Positions 48,870-58,449 of a stretch of DNA of 64,000 nucleotides are shown one piece after another; positions within the stretch are counted from its first letter, which is position 1; the number at the start of each line of letters is the position of its first letter. A program made the translations under genes and the position numbers. The stretch comes from Bacteroidales bacterium (GTDB lineage Bacteria > Bacteroidota > Bacteroidia > Bacteroidales > Marinilabiliaceae). The notes beneath the pieces were generated by a model. The model searched no databases, was not told the DNA's origin, and was given only the letters and a program-made list of their open reading frames with translations. The DNA is taken from positions 1-64,000 of the forward strand of contig SUWW01000002.1 in the NCBI GenBank assembly GCA_015061285.1, written 5' to 3'.

Positions 48870-50759
48870 TTATTTCAAATACTTAGCAACGAGTTCTTTC
48901 AAAGCTGCGGCTTTTATTGGTTTCGGTATGAAGTCGGTGCAACCTGCTTCGAGTGTTTTGGCTTTGTCGCTCTCGAAGGCAAAAGCTGTCAAGGCTATAA
49001 TTGGAATCTCTTTGTCGGTTTCACGTATACGCATCGTAGCTGTGAGTCCACTCATACGTGGCATGCGTACGTCCATCAATATAAGGTCTGGCTTTTCTTG
49101 CTCATACATTTCTATGGCTTCTATGCCATCGTGGGCCCAATAGAGCGTGTAGTTGTCCTTTAGTATATATGTGAGAAGCATGTAGTTGCTTTCGGTGTCT
49201 TCGGCAACGAGAATTTTGTAATTACCATTATTCTTCTGCGTATTGTTCGTCGAAGTCTTTGTCTGATCATTTGCATTAGTGTCCATTTCTGCCATAATGT
49301 CGCTATTTCTGAGCTGTTCTGCGTTATCCTTAATCATATCCACATATTTTTTATGGTTCTCTAAATCGTTGTCCGAACTAAGTAGTTCGCAAAAACCTAA
49401 TATTGTGTTCAGTTGAGTTTTTAGCGAATATACAATATTTGGATTAAGTTCTGTAGCTTTTTCTTGCTCATAATTACTACTCTTTTTCAAATTTATGTTG
49501 ACCGCTTCGCGTAGTGCTTTGTTGCTATGACTAACGATGCATACAAATTCGTTGATGTTAGTCATTGATATGTCGGCACTGAGAGGTGTGTCGTTTACTA
49601 TTAGGAAATCATCTACGAGCATGTGATACCCTTTGTGTGTCACATCTATGCATTTCGATAGTATGTGCCGATTCTCTTTCCCGAACACGAAGCTGCCCAT
49701 TTTGTCTACTATACCCGATTTGCCGATGTAGTATTCAAAACGTTGGTTGGCACTAACAATTATAAGGTCCGATGCTGTGCCTGTGGTGTCGTATTTTATC
49801 TTTAGTTGTAAATATCCAAATGGCAATATGTCAAGCAGTTTTGAAAACTGTTTGCCGCTGTCGATGCTTTTGATTGACCGCTTGTATACAATGATGCTTA
49901 TTTCAACAAATCGGCTGATTATTCGTATCCATTCGAGCTCTAGTTGGTTGAAACTTTTGTTGTTATGTATGTAATCGATCACCATATATGCAAAAGTTTC
50001 ACCTGCGCGTCTCAGTGGAAATAGCAGTAGTGATTTGTTCTTATTACAGTATATGATGTTGGCTTCGATAATCTCTTTGTCGTTGAGTTGCGATGTGTCG
50101 TATATACTTATTATTTCATCGCTAATCATCGATTTGTTTATTATCGGGGTTACATTGAATGGTATTCCATTGAATGTTCTTTTTCTCGATTCTATTCCTT
50201 CGCGTTGAACGCTATGAGTGCATGATTGAGTTTGCTTTTCGAAGTCGTATGCAATAATACTTATGCGGTCGGCGTGAATTCGAGCCATTAAGTCGGTAAT
50301 GATTTTTTCGGTCGCATCTTCTATATTGTATAATGATATGTCGTTGAGCACGAGGTTGAGAAATTGTGTCTCTCTGATTACCTCGTCCGGCGACATGTCT
50401 TTTGTGACTTTTCTAACTTTTGAAGTCTCTGCTATATATCCATAAGCTTTGTTTTGCGCCTCATCGTAGTGTGTGAGGTGCATGTTGAGCCAAAACTTGT
50501 TTGTAGGAAATGTAACGTCAAGTTCATAGCTGCGATGTATTTCGCTAATGTTGTTAGCTATTACGTCGCGATAGTCTTCGCGTATGTGTTTGCAAAAATC
50601 AGAAATGGAACACGCGAGGTGATTAATCCCCACGAGTTCCTGAAATTTTTCATAGCCTGTAATTGTGTCATCGTCCAATTTGATGCACCACAAGCCCAAG
50701 GGCAACTCGTCTTTGATGCCATCTAAAACTTTCTCCAATGACCAATCTTGAATTACCAT
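48870..50759 (-). CDS. Degenerate hybrid kinase: PAS-GAF-PAS-HisKA(-)-REC
   Basis: A 629-aa cytoplasmic signalling protein. Order: PAS (about 15-115), GAF (about 140-300), PAS (about 310-420), a HisKA-like helix pair (about 440-485) and a full receiver (about 510-629). In the HisKA box the segment VYSLKTQLNTILGFCELL aligns with 'SHEIRTPLNAILGFSELL', so the phospho-His is Tyr444, and no HATPase domain follows. The receiver keeps LVAEDTESN, Asp563 (LILMDVRMPRMSG), the Thr/Ala switch (IALTAFA) and Lys (FIPKPI). The protein cannot autophosphorylate and must receive phosphate or act as a sensor scaffold. It is the last gene after purT and DUF349. Confidence 0.88.
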   Translation of the reverse strand: MVIQDWSLEKVLDGIKDELPLGLWCIKLDDDTITGYEKFQELVGINHLACSISDFCKHIREDYRDVIANNISEIHRSYELDVTFPTNKFWLNMHLTHYDEAQNKAYGYIAETSKVRKVTKDMSPDEVIRETQFLNLVLNDISLYNIEDATEKIITDLMARIHADRISIIAYDFEKQTQSCTHSVQREGIESRKRTFNGIPFNVTPIINKSMISDEIISIYDTSQLNDKEIIEANIIYCNKNKSLLLFPLRRAGETFAYMVIDYIHNNKSFNQLELEWIRIISRFVEISIIVYKRSIKSIDSGKQFSKLLDILPFGYLQLKIKYDTTGTASDLIIVSANQRFEYYIGKSGIVDKMGSFVFGKENRHILSKCIDVTHKGYHMLVDDFLIVNDTPLSADISMTNINEFVCIVSHSNKALREAVNINLKKSSNYEQEKATELNPNIVYSLKTQLNTILGFCELLSSDNDLENHKKYVDMIKDNAEQLRNSDIMAEMDTNANDQTKTSTNNTQKNNGNYKILVAEDTESNYMLLTYILKDNYTLYWAHDGIEAIEMYEQEKPDLILMDVRMPRMSGLTATMRIRETDKEIPIIALTAFAFESDKAKTLEAGCTDFIPKPIKAAALKELVAKYLK

Positions 50760-50788
50760 AACAAAACGTAAAAGTAGATGTTGTACTT

Positions 50789-52645
50789 TTAGTCTTTATC
50801 GATGCTATCGATAATATCCAATTTTTCGTTTATCTGACGAATATGGTTACGAGAAGCTTCGATTTTTTTCATAATATCTTTCACAACGCCTTCGCTATTA
50901 GCCGATTTAGAAAAGAATCCAACGTTGTTTTCGAGTTGCGTTGTCTCTTGCTCTGCTTGGCGTAGTTTGAATATCAGTTCGTTGCGTTCTCGTTGCACTT
51001 TGTTAGCGCCATCTTCGCTTGCTGCCATATCTTCAATCTTGGTTCTGTAGAGCAGCATCTGGCGACTATTGCTATCTCCAGATATTTTTTCTACACGAGC
51101 CGACATAAGGCTGCTGAACTTTTTGTTTATCTCGTTGCGATTCTCTTTGGGTACATGACCAATAGCATTCCATTGTTGGCGGAATTGCTGTATCTGCTTG
51201 AGCTTTTCTTCGTTGCTTTCAGGCTCTTCCGAAGCCTCTATTTGCGCTAATAGGGCTGTCTTGGCTTCTAAGTTCTTTATTTGCTCAGGGTCTGGCGCGT
51301 TCAGACTCTTCTCTTTATTCTCAAAGAATCTGTCGCATGCAGCGCGGAATCGTTTCCAAACTTCATCAGACTGTTTGCGTGTTACTGGTCCGATTGTCTT
51401 CCAACGTTTTTGCAATTCGATAAGTTTGTTTGTCGTATCGCGCCAATCGGTGCTGTCTTGCAACTTTTCGGCCTCTTCGCAGAGTGCTATTTTTTCTGTT
51501 AAGTTTTTAGCCCATTCTGCGTTTTGTGCTCGGAAGAATTTGCGACGACGGTCGTAAACTTGTTCGCATACGTGACGGAAGTCACTGTATATTTTGTCGT
51601 TGAATTCTTTCGGCGCAAAACCTATTTTGCGCCAACGCTCTTGTATTTCTGTTATTTTCTTTACTGCACCTTCAATCTCTTTGGCTTTTTCGGCAGGCTC
51701 TTCCTGTATCTTCTTAGCCTCCTCTATCAGAGCAAGTTTAGCTTCGTAGTTCTTCTTCTCTTGCTCTTTGTTGCCCTCAACAAACTTGTGGAAACGGTCG
51801 TTGATGACAGCAGTAGCGGCTTTGAAACGTTGCCAAATGGCATCGCGATCCTCTTGTGCCACAGCGCCAATTTGTTTCCATTCGGCGTGAAGTTGCTGAA
51901 TGGCGCGGAATGCTTTGGCTGCCGAGGTCTGTTCTGCAAGTTTTTCGGCTTGTTCGCACAATTCCACTTTGCGCTCATAGTTTCGCTTATGGTCAATCTC
52001 GCGCATTTCACGGCTGAGCGCTATATTTTGGTGATATTGCTCTAAGCAACGTTTGTAGCGCGAATTGATGTCGTTTGCTTCATCGGCTGGCACGCGTCCA
52101 ACGTTTTTCCACTGTTGGGTGAGTTCTCTTATTTGCTTGCTATTCTCGTAGCTATCTCCTTTTTGTAAGAGGTTGGTGATGTTCTCTATAATATTATTCT
52201 TTATGAGAGCATTCTGTTTATACTCTTTCTCGAGTGCTGCGTTGTATGCCTTATAACGGTCGTTATAGAGGTTCTGCAGCGATTTCATGTTTTGCTCTAA
52301 AATATCAGGAGATTTATCGAAATCTTGCTCAACTCCGCCATCTGCAATAAACTTTTCGTGGCGCGCTTCTCGTTCTTCGGTCGAGAGTTTGTCGAATCGT
52401 TCGCGAACGTCCTTTATTATTGTAGAAACGGTTGTGATTGGTTGCTTCTCAATGGTTTGTCGTAGGTATTTCACCAACTCTTCGCGATTGAGTGTGTCAA
52501 CATCCTTAGCAACGAAGGCTTCCACATGTTCTTCTTGTGGCTCTTCGCTTTGTTCTACATTAGTAATTGTCTCTTTCTCAGCTTCTACTGAGTTCCCTTG
52601 AGTCAGCTGCTGCTCTTGAGCTGCGTTTTCGATAGTATTCTCCAT
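50789..52645 (-). CDS. DUF349-domain coiled-coil protein
   Basis: A 618-aa highly charged, helical protein. After an acidic, Gln/Glu-rich N-terminal 60 residues, DUF349 units recur with the signature 'W..iG.vp....de.W.rFr.a' (LTQQWKNVGRVPADEANDI, HAEWKQIGAVAQEDRDAIWQ, IQERWRKIGFAPKEFNDKI, LQKRWKTIGPVTRKQSDEVW, FRQQWNAIGHVPKENRNEI): five units. No signal peptide. DUF349 proteins are widespread in Bacteroidota and are poorly understood. It lies 43 bp after purT and 29 bp before the degenerate kinase. Confidence 0.93.
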   Translation of the reverse strand: MENTIENAAQEQQLTQGNSVEAEKETITNVEQSEEPQEEHVEAFVAKDVDTLNREELVKYLRQTIEKQPITTVSTIIKDVRERFDKLSTEEREARHEKFIADGGVEQDFDKSPDILEQNMKSLQNLYNDRYKAYNAALEKEYKQNALIKNNIIENITNLLQKGDSYENSKQIRELTQQWKNVGRVPADEANDINSRYKRCLEQYHQNIALSREMREIDHKRNYERKVELCEQAEKLAEQTSAAKAFRAIQQLHAEWKQIGAVAQEDRDAIWQRFKAATAVINDRFHKFVEGNKEQEKKNYEAKLALIEEAKKIQEEPAEKAKEIEGAVKKITEIQERWRKIGFAPKEFNDKIYSDFRHVCEQVYDRRRKFFRAQNAEWAKNLTEKIALCEEAEKLQDSTDWRDTTNKLIELQKRWKTIGPVTRKQSDEVWKRFRAACDRFFENKEKSLNAPDPEQIKNLEAKTALLAQIEASEEPESNEEKLKQIQQFRQQWNAIGHVPKENRNEINKKFSSLMSARVEKISGDSNSRQMLLYRTKIEDMAASEDGANKVQRERNELIFKLRQAEQETTQLENNVGFFSKSANSEGVVKDIMKKIEASRNHIRQINEKLDIIDSIDKD

Positions 52646-52688
52646 AATTGATATTATAGATATAGTGTAATGTATAAAAGTGCAATTT

Positions 52689-53858
52689 TTAGTGTTTTAC
52701 GACGGTCACTTTGTCGGCAAGTTCACGAGCTCGTTTCTTTATATCTTCGGCTTTTGTGCCTTGCTTATCCCATGCCACCACAACGCCCATACGTCTGTTC
52801 ACTCGAGCTTCGGGTTTACCAAAGATTCTTATGTCGGCGTGAACGTCGCAGAGCACATCGTTGACGCCCGTGTAGTCGGGATTCATGAATTGCTCTTTAG
52901 CAAGAATTACCGCACTTGCGCCCGGACGTATAAACTCTATCTCTGGTATGCATAATCCCAGTATAGCGCGAGCGTGTAGCTCAAATTCATTCAAATTCTG
53001 TGTGCCTGCAAGTGTCACCATGCCAGTGTCGTGTGGGCGAGGGGAGAGCTCTGAAAATACCACTCCATCGTCGCAGATGAAAAATTCTACGCCAAAGATG
53101 CCCGCGCCGCCAAGTGCTTTGGTTACTTTGCGTGCCATATCTTGCGCTTGCTCTACAAACGAGTCTGGAATTTCGGCTGGCTGCCAACTCTCCTGATAGT
53201 CGCCTCGTTCTTGGTGGTGGCTGATAGGTTTGCAGAAGAGTGTGTCGCCATTCTGCTGTGTTACGGTTAGTAATGTTATCTCACTCTTGAATGGAACGAA
53301 TGCTTCTACTATAACTTCAGAAGAGTCGCCACGACCTTTGTCGGCTGCATTGTTCCAAGCTAAGTCTATATCTTCTTCTTTTTTTAGGTACGACTGTCCT
53401 TTGCCCGAAGAAGACATGAGCGGCTTAACTACACATGGCAGACCAATCTCTTTCACGGCTTTGTGAAGCTCCTCTTTGGTCGATGCGTAGGTGTAGCGAG
53501 CCGTGCGCAGACCTAACTCTTTTGCTGCGAGGTCTCTTATTGCGCGGCGGTTCATAGTGAAGTTGGCGCCCTTTGCCGATGGCACTACTTGTATTCCTTG
53601 CTTTTCGTAATCGTAGAAGCGTTCTGTGCGAATGGCTTCTATTTCTGGAACTATTATGTCTGGTTTGTGTTTCGCAACTATCTTGTCGAGTTGCGTGCCA
53701 TCGAGCATATTTATGACTTCTCTTTCATCGGCAACTTGCATTGCTGGTGCGTTGTCGTAACTATCAACCGCCACTACATATTGTCCTAAACGCTTGAATG
53801 CGATGACTAATTCTTTGCCAAGTTCGCCTGATCCAAGAAGAAGTATTCTTTTTGTCAT
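52689..53858 (-). CDS. purT: Formate-dependent GAR transformylase PurT
   Basis: A 389-aa ATP-grasp enzyme making formyl-GAR from GAR, formate and ATP in purine synthesis. N-terminal motif [38 protein letters not shown]-grasp P-loop [18 protein letters not shown], catalytic/metal region [20 protein letters not shown] then [20 protein letters not shown], and the C-terminal RMGVVVAWD are all PurT-specific. First gene of the purT-DUF349-kinase transcript. Confidence 0.96.
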   Translation of the reverse strand: MTKRILLLGSGELGKELVIAFKRLGQYVVAVDSYDNAPAMQVADEREVINMLDGTQLDKIVAKHKPDIIVPEIEAIRTERFYDYEKQGIQVVPSAKGANFTMNRRAIRDLAAKELGLRTARYTYASTKEELHKAVKEIGLPCVVKPLMSSSGKGQSYLKKEEDIDLAWNNAADKGRGDSSEVIVEAFVPFKSEITLLTVTQQNGDTLFCKPISHHQERGDYQESWQPAEIPDSFVEQAQDMARKVTKALGGAGIFGVEFFICDDGVVFSELSPRPHDTGMVTLAGTQNLNEFELHARAILGLCIPEIEFIRPGASAVILAKEQFMNPDYTGVNDVLCDVHADIRIFGKPEARVNRRMGVVVAWDKQGTKAEDIKKRARELADKVTVVKH

Positions 53859-54010
53859 TTTTAGTATTATTGAATTGAAATCTTATTTTTTCTTTGCTGG
53901 GCGTCTAAATTAGTAAAAATTAACCCAAAACAAAAGTTGCTAAGCCATATTCATTCTTCTCCTTGGCTTTTTCTTTTGAAATAATCTGTGAGCCATTAGT
54001 ACGTCATTCC

Positions 54011-54230
54011 CTAAGTACGTTATCCCCTAATCCCGTCCTCCTTTTGTTCGGCATACGGCAATGCCTACATCGCTCATTGGTACGCAAGCGTCCTCGCTTG
54101 CGATAACTCCCTCGCAATTACCTTATTTTCTAAGTACGTTATCTCCTAATCCTGTCCTCCTTTTGTTCGGCGTTCGGTTCTGTCTACGTCGTTCCTTGGT
54201 ACGCAAGCGTCCTCGCTTGCGATAAATCCA
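54011..54230. repeat. 119-bp direct repeat x2 with hairpin
   Basis: Two copies (from 54012 and 54131) share TAAGTACGTTATC-CCTAATCC, TGTTCGGC and TGGTACGCAAGCGTCCTCGC. Each ends in the perfect hairpin CGCAAGCG-TCCT-CGCTTGCG (54083-54102 and 54202-54221). A related head (CGTCATTCCCTAAGTAC) also occurs at about 55728. Confidence 0.85.
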
Positions 54231-54237
54231 AGTTGGG

Positions 54238-54285
54238 CGTAGCATTTTGCTACGTTCAAAATAGTAGCAAGGCTCCAGCCTTGCC
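54238..54285. repeat. Pair of small hairpins
   Basis: CGTAGCA-TTT-TGCTACG (54238-54254) and GCAAGGCT-CCAGCCTTGC (54267-54284). The first recurs upstream of the neighbouring gene as GCAGCATTTTGCTACG (near 55457), so these are dispersed elements. Confidence 0.7.
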
Positions 54286-54414
54286 AATCGTTAGTACATT
54301 ATCCCGTTAGTACCTGTCGCACCGCATGCGTCCGCAAATTTCCATTGAATAAGTAAAAAATGGCGACCACATTTCTGCAGCCGCCATACTTATAACTTAA
54401 GTACTTATTACTTA

Positions 54415-55437
54415 CTACCTTATAACTTCTTTCTTGCCATTGTGTATATACAAGCCTGGCGCGGTAGGTTTTGTAGTGTATTTCCGACCAAACATATCGT
54501 ACCATACATCTTGCGCAGTGGCGTTGGCATTTACATTGGCTATTGGCGTTACTATGCCGCCGCCAGAGCTCCATAGGCGCAGCACAAGTTTGCCATCGTC
54601 TTTGTAGTACGAGATACCATCGTCTATTTTGGCAGCTTTGTTACCCACGTTCTCGCCAAGCGAGAGTTCGAAAGGCTCGCCACTAACCCATGTTGTTTTG
54701 AACTGGCGCGGTGTGAAGTAGGGCGTAAAAGTAGCTGTGCCTTGCTCCAAATCGACCTTCCACGAGTAGTAGGTGCTTATGAGGTCTATCTCCTGACCGT
54801 AAGTATCTATGGCATGGCATTCGAGGTCATTGGTTAGATGCCACATAATCTCTGCTGCTGTGGTCTCTTGCGTGAAAGCCCTTTCAAGCACCCAATCGCT
54901 AATAGATTGGGTATTGTTATTAATCGGGCGGAGAGTGAAGTTGGATAGGATACCATATTTCTGAATAACGATGGAGTATTTATAACCATCTTCTCCTATT
55001 TCATCAAGACGATTAGACCTGAAACTTATAAATTCGTCATCGCACACAGCAATGCCATCTTTATCAGCCTTGTATACAACAGAATGATTATCAATGGTGT
55101 CTGCACCAATTTGATAACTTCTATTTATTACCAAGCCGTGTCCTACATATCCACCTTTGGGGTCATTCTGAAGGTTGTATGCAGGATAATAATCTTGCAT
55201 TACAACGACTTCTCCTTGTGCGACTTCAACTTTTGCGCGCCAACATCCTTCAGCAGAAGATGAAGATTTCATACGCCAATAATTTTTTTCACCATCTCTA
55301 AAATCACCAGCGCAAGTAAAAAAAGTTGTTTCCTTATCTATTTGATATATTATTGGGAAATCGCTTTCATCATCTTGGGCTCTAATGTTCGTGCAAACTA
55401 CAAGTAACAAAGAAATGATAATCAATATATTTTGCAT
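54415..55437 (-). CDS. Secreted protein with Bacteroidales C-terminal tail
   Basis: A 340-aa exported protein (signal peptide MQNILIIISLLLVVCTNIRA). The mature part is a beta-rich unknown domain with paired Cys residues (FFTCAGDF; GCWRAKVEV; GIAVCDDEF), ending in the tail YDMFGRKYTTKPTAPGLYIH then NGKKEVIR, the same tail type as the 929-aa protein. The start at ATG 55437 is chosen because the longer frame (to 55530) would translate the dispersed hairpin repeat. It is flanked on both sides by the same repeat family. Function unknown. Confidence 0.75.
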   Translation of the reverse strand: MQNILIIISLLLVVCTNIRAQDDESDFPIIYQIDKETTFFTCAGDFRDGEKNYWRMKSSSSAEGCWRAKVEVAQGEVVVMQDYYPAYNLQNDPKGGYVGHGLVINRSYQIGADTIDNHSVVYKADKDGIAVCDDEFISFRSNRLDEIGEDGYKYSIVIQKYGILSNFTLRPINNNTQSISDWVLERAFTQETTAAEIMWHLTNDLECHAIDTYGQEIDLISTYYSWKVDLEQGTATFTPYFTPRQFKTTWVSGEPFELSLGENVGNKAAKIDDGISYYKDDGKLVLRLWSSGGGIVTPIANVNANATAQDVWYDMFGRKYTTKPTAPGLYIHNGKKEVIR

Positions 55438-55850
55438 CACCTCCCCTCGTTCCGCGCAGCATTTTGCTACGTTGTTTTTATAAATAAGGCTCCTGTCTTG
55501 TAAATACGTCGATTGTAGATGGTTCTTCATAATTTATCGTTTTTATGCCTTTCATCTCTGAGATTATAAGGCGGTTAGAATTTTAGTGTAGTCTGTGAAA
55601 TTTTATGTGAGTTAATATGTGTTCAAATATATAATTTATTATGCAACAACGAATTATGAACAAAAGAAATCATCTATTTCTTCAGGTTCAGCCAGCACAC
55701 AAAGTTTAGTTCGTAATTTCCTAATCTCGTCATTCCCTAAGTACATTGTTTCCTAATCCCGTCAACGCCCCCAAAAAATGATCATCGCCAATCTTGGATA
55801 TAACCATAAAATGTCGTATGTTTGTAATCACAACATAATACTCGAGTAAT
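55438..55850. other. Intergenic region with dispersed repeat fragments
   Basis: 413 bp. Near 55445-55510 it holds a copy of the GCATTTTGCTACG ... AAGGCTCC element found at 54238-54285. Near 55728-55770 it holds the CGTCATTCCCTAAGTACATT head of the 119-bp repeat. The rest is AT-rich without a gene. Confidence 0.55.
55794..55824 (+). promoter_or_regulatory. Sigma-ABfr promoter
   Basis: TTG (55794-55796), a 20-bp spacer and TATGTTTG (55817-55824) match the consensus. It lies 27 bp before the small basic protein. Confidence 0.6.
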
Positions 55851-56369
55851 ATGCGCATAATGCTTTCGTCATATACATCGGCTGCCATCAAACGCACTCG
55901 TCGCCTTTTGCAGCGAGACAATAGCCGCATCACCATAAATACACGTTATGGGAAAATATTCACCCAGCGAAAGCCAATCCCTGTGCAGCCTCGCACCGAA
56001 CAACAAGAGAAAAATTGGTCACTCTTTGCCAAAGCAAATCAACTTGTTGCTGCCGACTTTGCCAATCCTCGTAAACGTCAGTATTGGATTCGTTGTCAAT
56101 CCGAACAAACGCGCTACAAAACCGCCCGCGGACTTGCTCGCGCTCACTATTTGGCTAAACTCAAAATACGTATGTCTCAGCTTGTAGTCAATCGCAAACA
56201 AGCTAACATGTTAGCCGTTTTACAACTCGCGCTTTCGCATCACTCATCTATCTCTTCCACTCGCACAATCGCACCCTACAACTTTATCGGCCCCAATCAA
56301 CCCTCGTGGCAACATTATAGCAACGTTTGTTGGTTCCGTCACCACCTCCAACAAATAACTGCCACATAG
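55851..56369 (+). CDS. Small basic uncharacterised protein
   Basis: A 172-aa, Arg/Lys/Gln-rich cytoplasmic protein. The central block NTRYGKIFTQRKPIPVQPRT, WSLFAKANQLVAADFANPRK, RQYWIRCQSEQTRYKTARGL, then ARAHYLAKL has a regular pattern that I associate with a family of uncharacterised Bacteroidota proteins. There it usually covers a whole protein of about 130 aa. The final 50 residues (HHSSISSTRTIAPYNFIGPN) look less constrained. The high positive charge suggests nucleic-acid binding (inference). A good promoter lies upstream. Confidence 0.65.
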   Translation: MRIMLSSYTSAAIKRTRRLLQRDNSRITINTRYGKIFTQRKPIPVQPRTEQQEKNWSLFAKANQLVAADFANPRKRQYWIRCQSEQTRYKTARGLARAHYLAKLKIRMSQLVVNRKQANMLAVLQLALSHHSSISSTRTIAPYNFIGPNQPSWQHYSNVCWFRHHLQQITAT

Positions 56370-56386
56370 CCTTTGTCGTATTTCAT

Positions 56387-56417
56387 AAAAAAATTGAGCC
56401 ATCTCTCGACGGCTCAA
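56387..56417 (-). terminator. Minus-strand terminator of the chemoreceptor gene
   Basis: On the minus strand TTGAGCC pairs with GGCTCAA (10-nt loop) and is followed by seven T. It lies 85 bp downstream of the chemoreceptor stop codon. Confidence 0.75.
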
Positions 56418-56501
56418 TAACTATTAAACATAATGTTATAAAATGAAAAAGGTTTATTCTATTTGTGTGCTAATTTTTTCATAGAAATTTAGTTACATGA
56501 A

Positions 56502-58325
56502 CTAACTCTCTCGAATCTTTATGAATTCTATCGTTTTGCTCAATTTATCCGATTGTGAGGTTAGTTCTTTGGCTAAGGCAGTGAGTTTCTCTGCTGCCAA
56601 AGCATTGTTTTGCGTAATAGAGTTCATTTGGTTTATGGCTATAGTAATTTGCTGTGCACCAGAGTTTTGCTTCTGGCAGGCAGCCGAAATCTCTTTTACC
56701 AATTTATCGGTCTCCTCTATGTCTGGTAAGAGGTTGTCCATTTTGTGTCCGCACTCCTCTGATGAACTTAGACTCTCTTTCACGAGCATTGTTATTTCTT
56801 GAGCCGCATCTTTGCTCATTTCGGCCAAATTGCCTACTTCGTTAGCCACAACAGCAAATCCTTTACCTGCTGCACCTGCACGCGATGCCTCAATGGTAGC
56901 GTTAAGAGCGAGAATATTAGTTTGTTGTGCTATGTTTTGCACAATGCTGACTTTTTCTGCTATGTTGTTCATCACGTCTATTGAACCTTGTACGGCTTTC
57001 GAACTTTCGGCTCCGTTGTGCTTTGTGCTCTCGGCTATTTGTTCTGTTTGACGAGCGTTGTTAGCGCTCTGGCGGATGTTATTTGCTATTTCGTCTACTG
57101 TCTTGGCTATACTTTGGGCCGTTTCGGCTTGATAGTTAGCATCAAGTGCAACTTTATGACTCGATTCTTTGATGCTTTCAGCACTCGTTTGCACGAGTTC
57201 GCTCGCCGACTTTATTTCATTTATAAGGTTTGTGAGCATTTTTATAAGTGCCTCGTATGCTTTGTCGAGCTTCTTTAGCTCAAGCGAATGCACTTTGCGA
57301 CTGTGTTTCACTGTCTCTATATCGCCTTGCGAGAGTGTCTCCAATGCTTTGGAAATGGTTTCTATTGGTTGCCCGATTGTCTTACCTACATAAATTGCTA
57401 TTATTATCGATACCAATATCAGTCCAATGCATATCCAAATGTTTCTACGCGACATGTTCACATAACCAGCATTTGCCTCTTCTTCTTTCATACTTATGCC
57501 AACATACCATGGTGTGCCTTCGATAGGTGTGAAAACGTACATTTTCTTTATGCCCGCTTCCATAATGTTGCATGTTGTTGAAACGTTGCTAAGCATATTT
57601 CTGAACAAACCGCCATTTTCATTCGTTTCAAACAAGTTTGCACCAGCCATTACGAGTTCTGCATTTTCATGAGCAATGAACTGGCCGTTGTTCTTTATTA
57701 TTATGGGGTGCTCCGTACCAACTTTTATGTTATCTACAATATCGGAGAACACGTGTGCATCGACGCCCGTACATAGCAGACCAATATTTTGACCATTACC
57801 ATTAATTATAGGTGTTGTATACATAACGGTCTGCTTGCCCGATGTTTTACTAATTATGCAGTCTGGCTCAGGCTGAAGACCTTCTTTATATTGCTTGAAA
57901 TATAAGCGCTCGTGTAGGTCTACTGGGTTATATTCGGTAGTTATGCCAAGACCTTCTGGATTAACAATCACAAAGCGGTTGATGTCTTTGTCGCCTTTGA
58001 GAATGTCTTTGAAAATGGTTACCGTTGGCGAGAACGATTCGTCTTGTACGTTGTCTAAATTGTCCAAGTCGGCAAAATATGTAGCCGACGCCAAAGTGGC
58101 GACTTGTTTTTTGCGCAAAAGCACAATCTGGTTAATCTCGTTACTTACGCATTCGGCTTCGCGAATGAGCGATTGCAACGTTTCGTTATTTATGGCTTTG
58201 CGACTTATTCTACTAGTTGTTACAGTGAGAGTTACGCAAATTACTACGCAAATAGTTATAATAATTGATGTGAAGATGTAGTCAATCTTAGGACTGACAA
58301 AAATTCTTCTGGAAATTATTTTCAT
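56502..58325 (-). CDS. Methyl-accepting chemotaxis protein (dCache-type)
   Basis: A 607-aa chemoreceptor. TM1 at about 17-38, a large periplasmic sensor of the Cache type (about 40-295, with [20 protein letters not shown] and [16 protein letters not shown]), TM2 at about 298-318 ([19 protein letters not shown]), a HAMP ([20 protein letters not shown]) and a C-terminal signalling coil. The hairpin tip [20 protein letters not shown], then [15 protein letters not shown], matches MCPs well. No CheA, CheW, CheR or CheB is in the window, and most Bacteroidales lack chemotaxis. A -7-like box TAAGTTTG (58358-58351 on the minus strand) is 26 bp before the start. Confidence 0.92.
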   Translation of the reverse strand: MKIISRRIFVSPKIDYIFTSIIITICVVICVTLTVTTSRISRKAINNETLQSLIREAECVSNEINQIVLLRKKQVATLASATYFADLDNLDNVQDESFSPTVTIFKDILKGDKDINRFVIVNPEGLGITTEYNPVDLHERLYFKQYKEGLQPEPDCIISKTSGKQTVMYTTPIINGNGQNIGLLCTGVDAHVFSDIVDNIKVGTEHPIIIKNNGQFIAHENAELVMAGANLFETNENGGLFRNMLSNVSTTCNIMEAGIKKMYVFTPIEGTPWYVGISMKEEEANAGYVNMSRRNIWICIGLILVSIIIAIYVGKTIGQPIETISKALETLSQGDIETVKHSRKVHSLELKKLDKAYEALIKMLTNLINEIKSASELVQTSAESIKESSHKVALDANYQAETAQSIAKTVDEIANNIRQSANNARQTEQIAESTKHNGAESSKAVQGSIDVMNNIAEKVSIVQNIAQQTNILALNATIEASRAGAAGKGFAVVANEVGNLAEMSKDAAQEITMLVKESLSSSEECGHKMDNLLPDIEETDKLVKEISAACQKQNSGAQQITIAINQMNSITQNNALAAEKLTALAKELTSQSDKLSKTIEFIKIRES

Positions 58326-58449
58326 TTGATAGTCATGTTGTTTCGTACGGCAAACTTACTAATAAATGTTAATAATTCCGTTGCATCTCTTATGAATAAT
58401 TAATAGATGTGAATAATTATGTTTCTTTCTCCATCGTTTGGATGTTTTC

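Larger units (their letters stand above)
53859..54414. other. Repeat- and hairpin-rich intergenic region
   Basis: 556 bp with two 119-bp-spaced direct copies and several hairpins listed separately. One more short copy of its motif (ATCGTTAGTACATTATCCCG) is near 54287. No gene is visible. Confidence 0.6.

Noticed and set aside
54415-55530. Longer form of the secreted protein starting at 55530
   Set aside because: The extra 31 residues are translated from the dispersed hairpin repeat and would bury the signal peptide.
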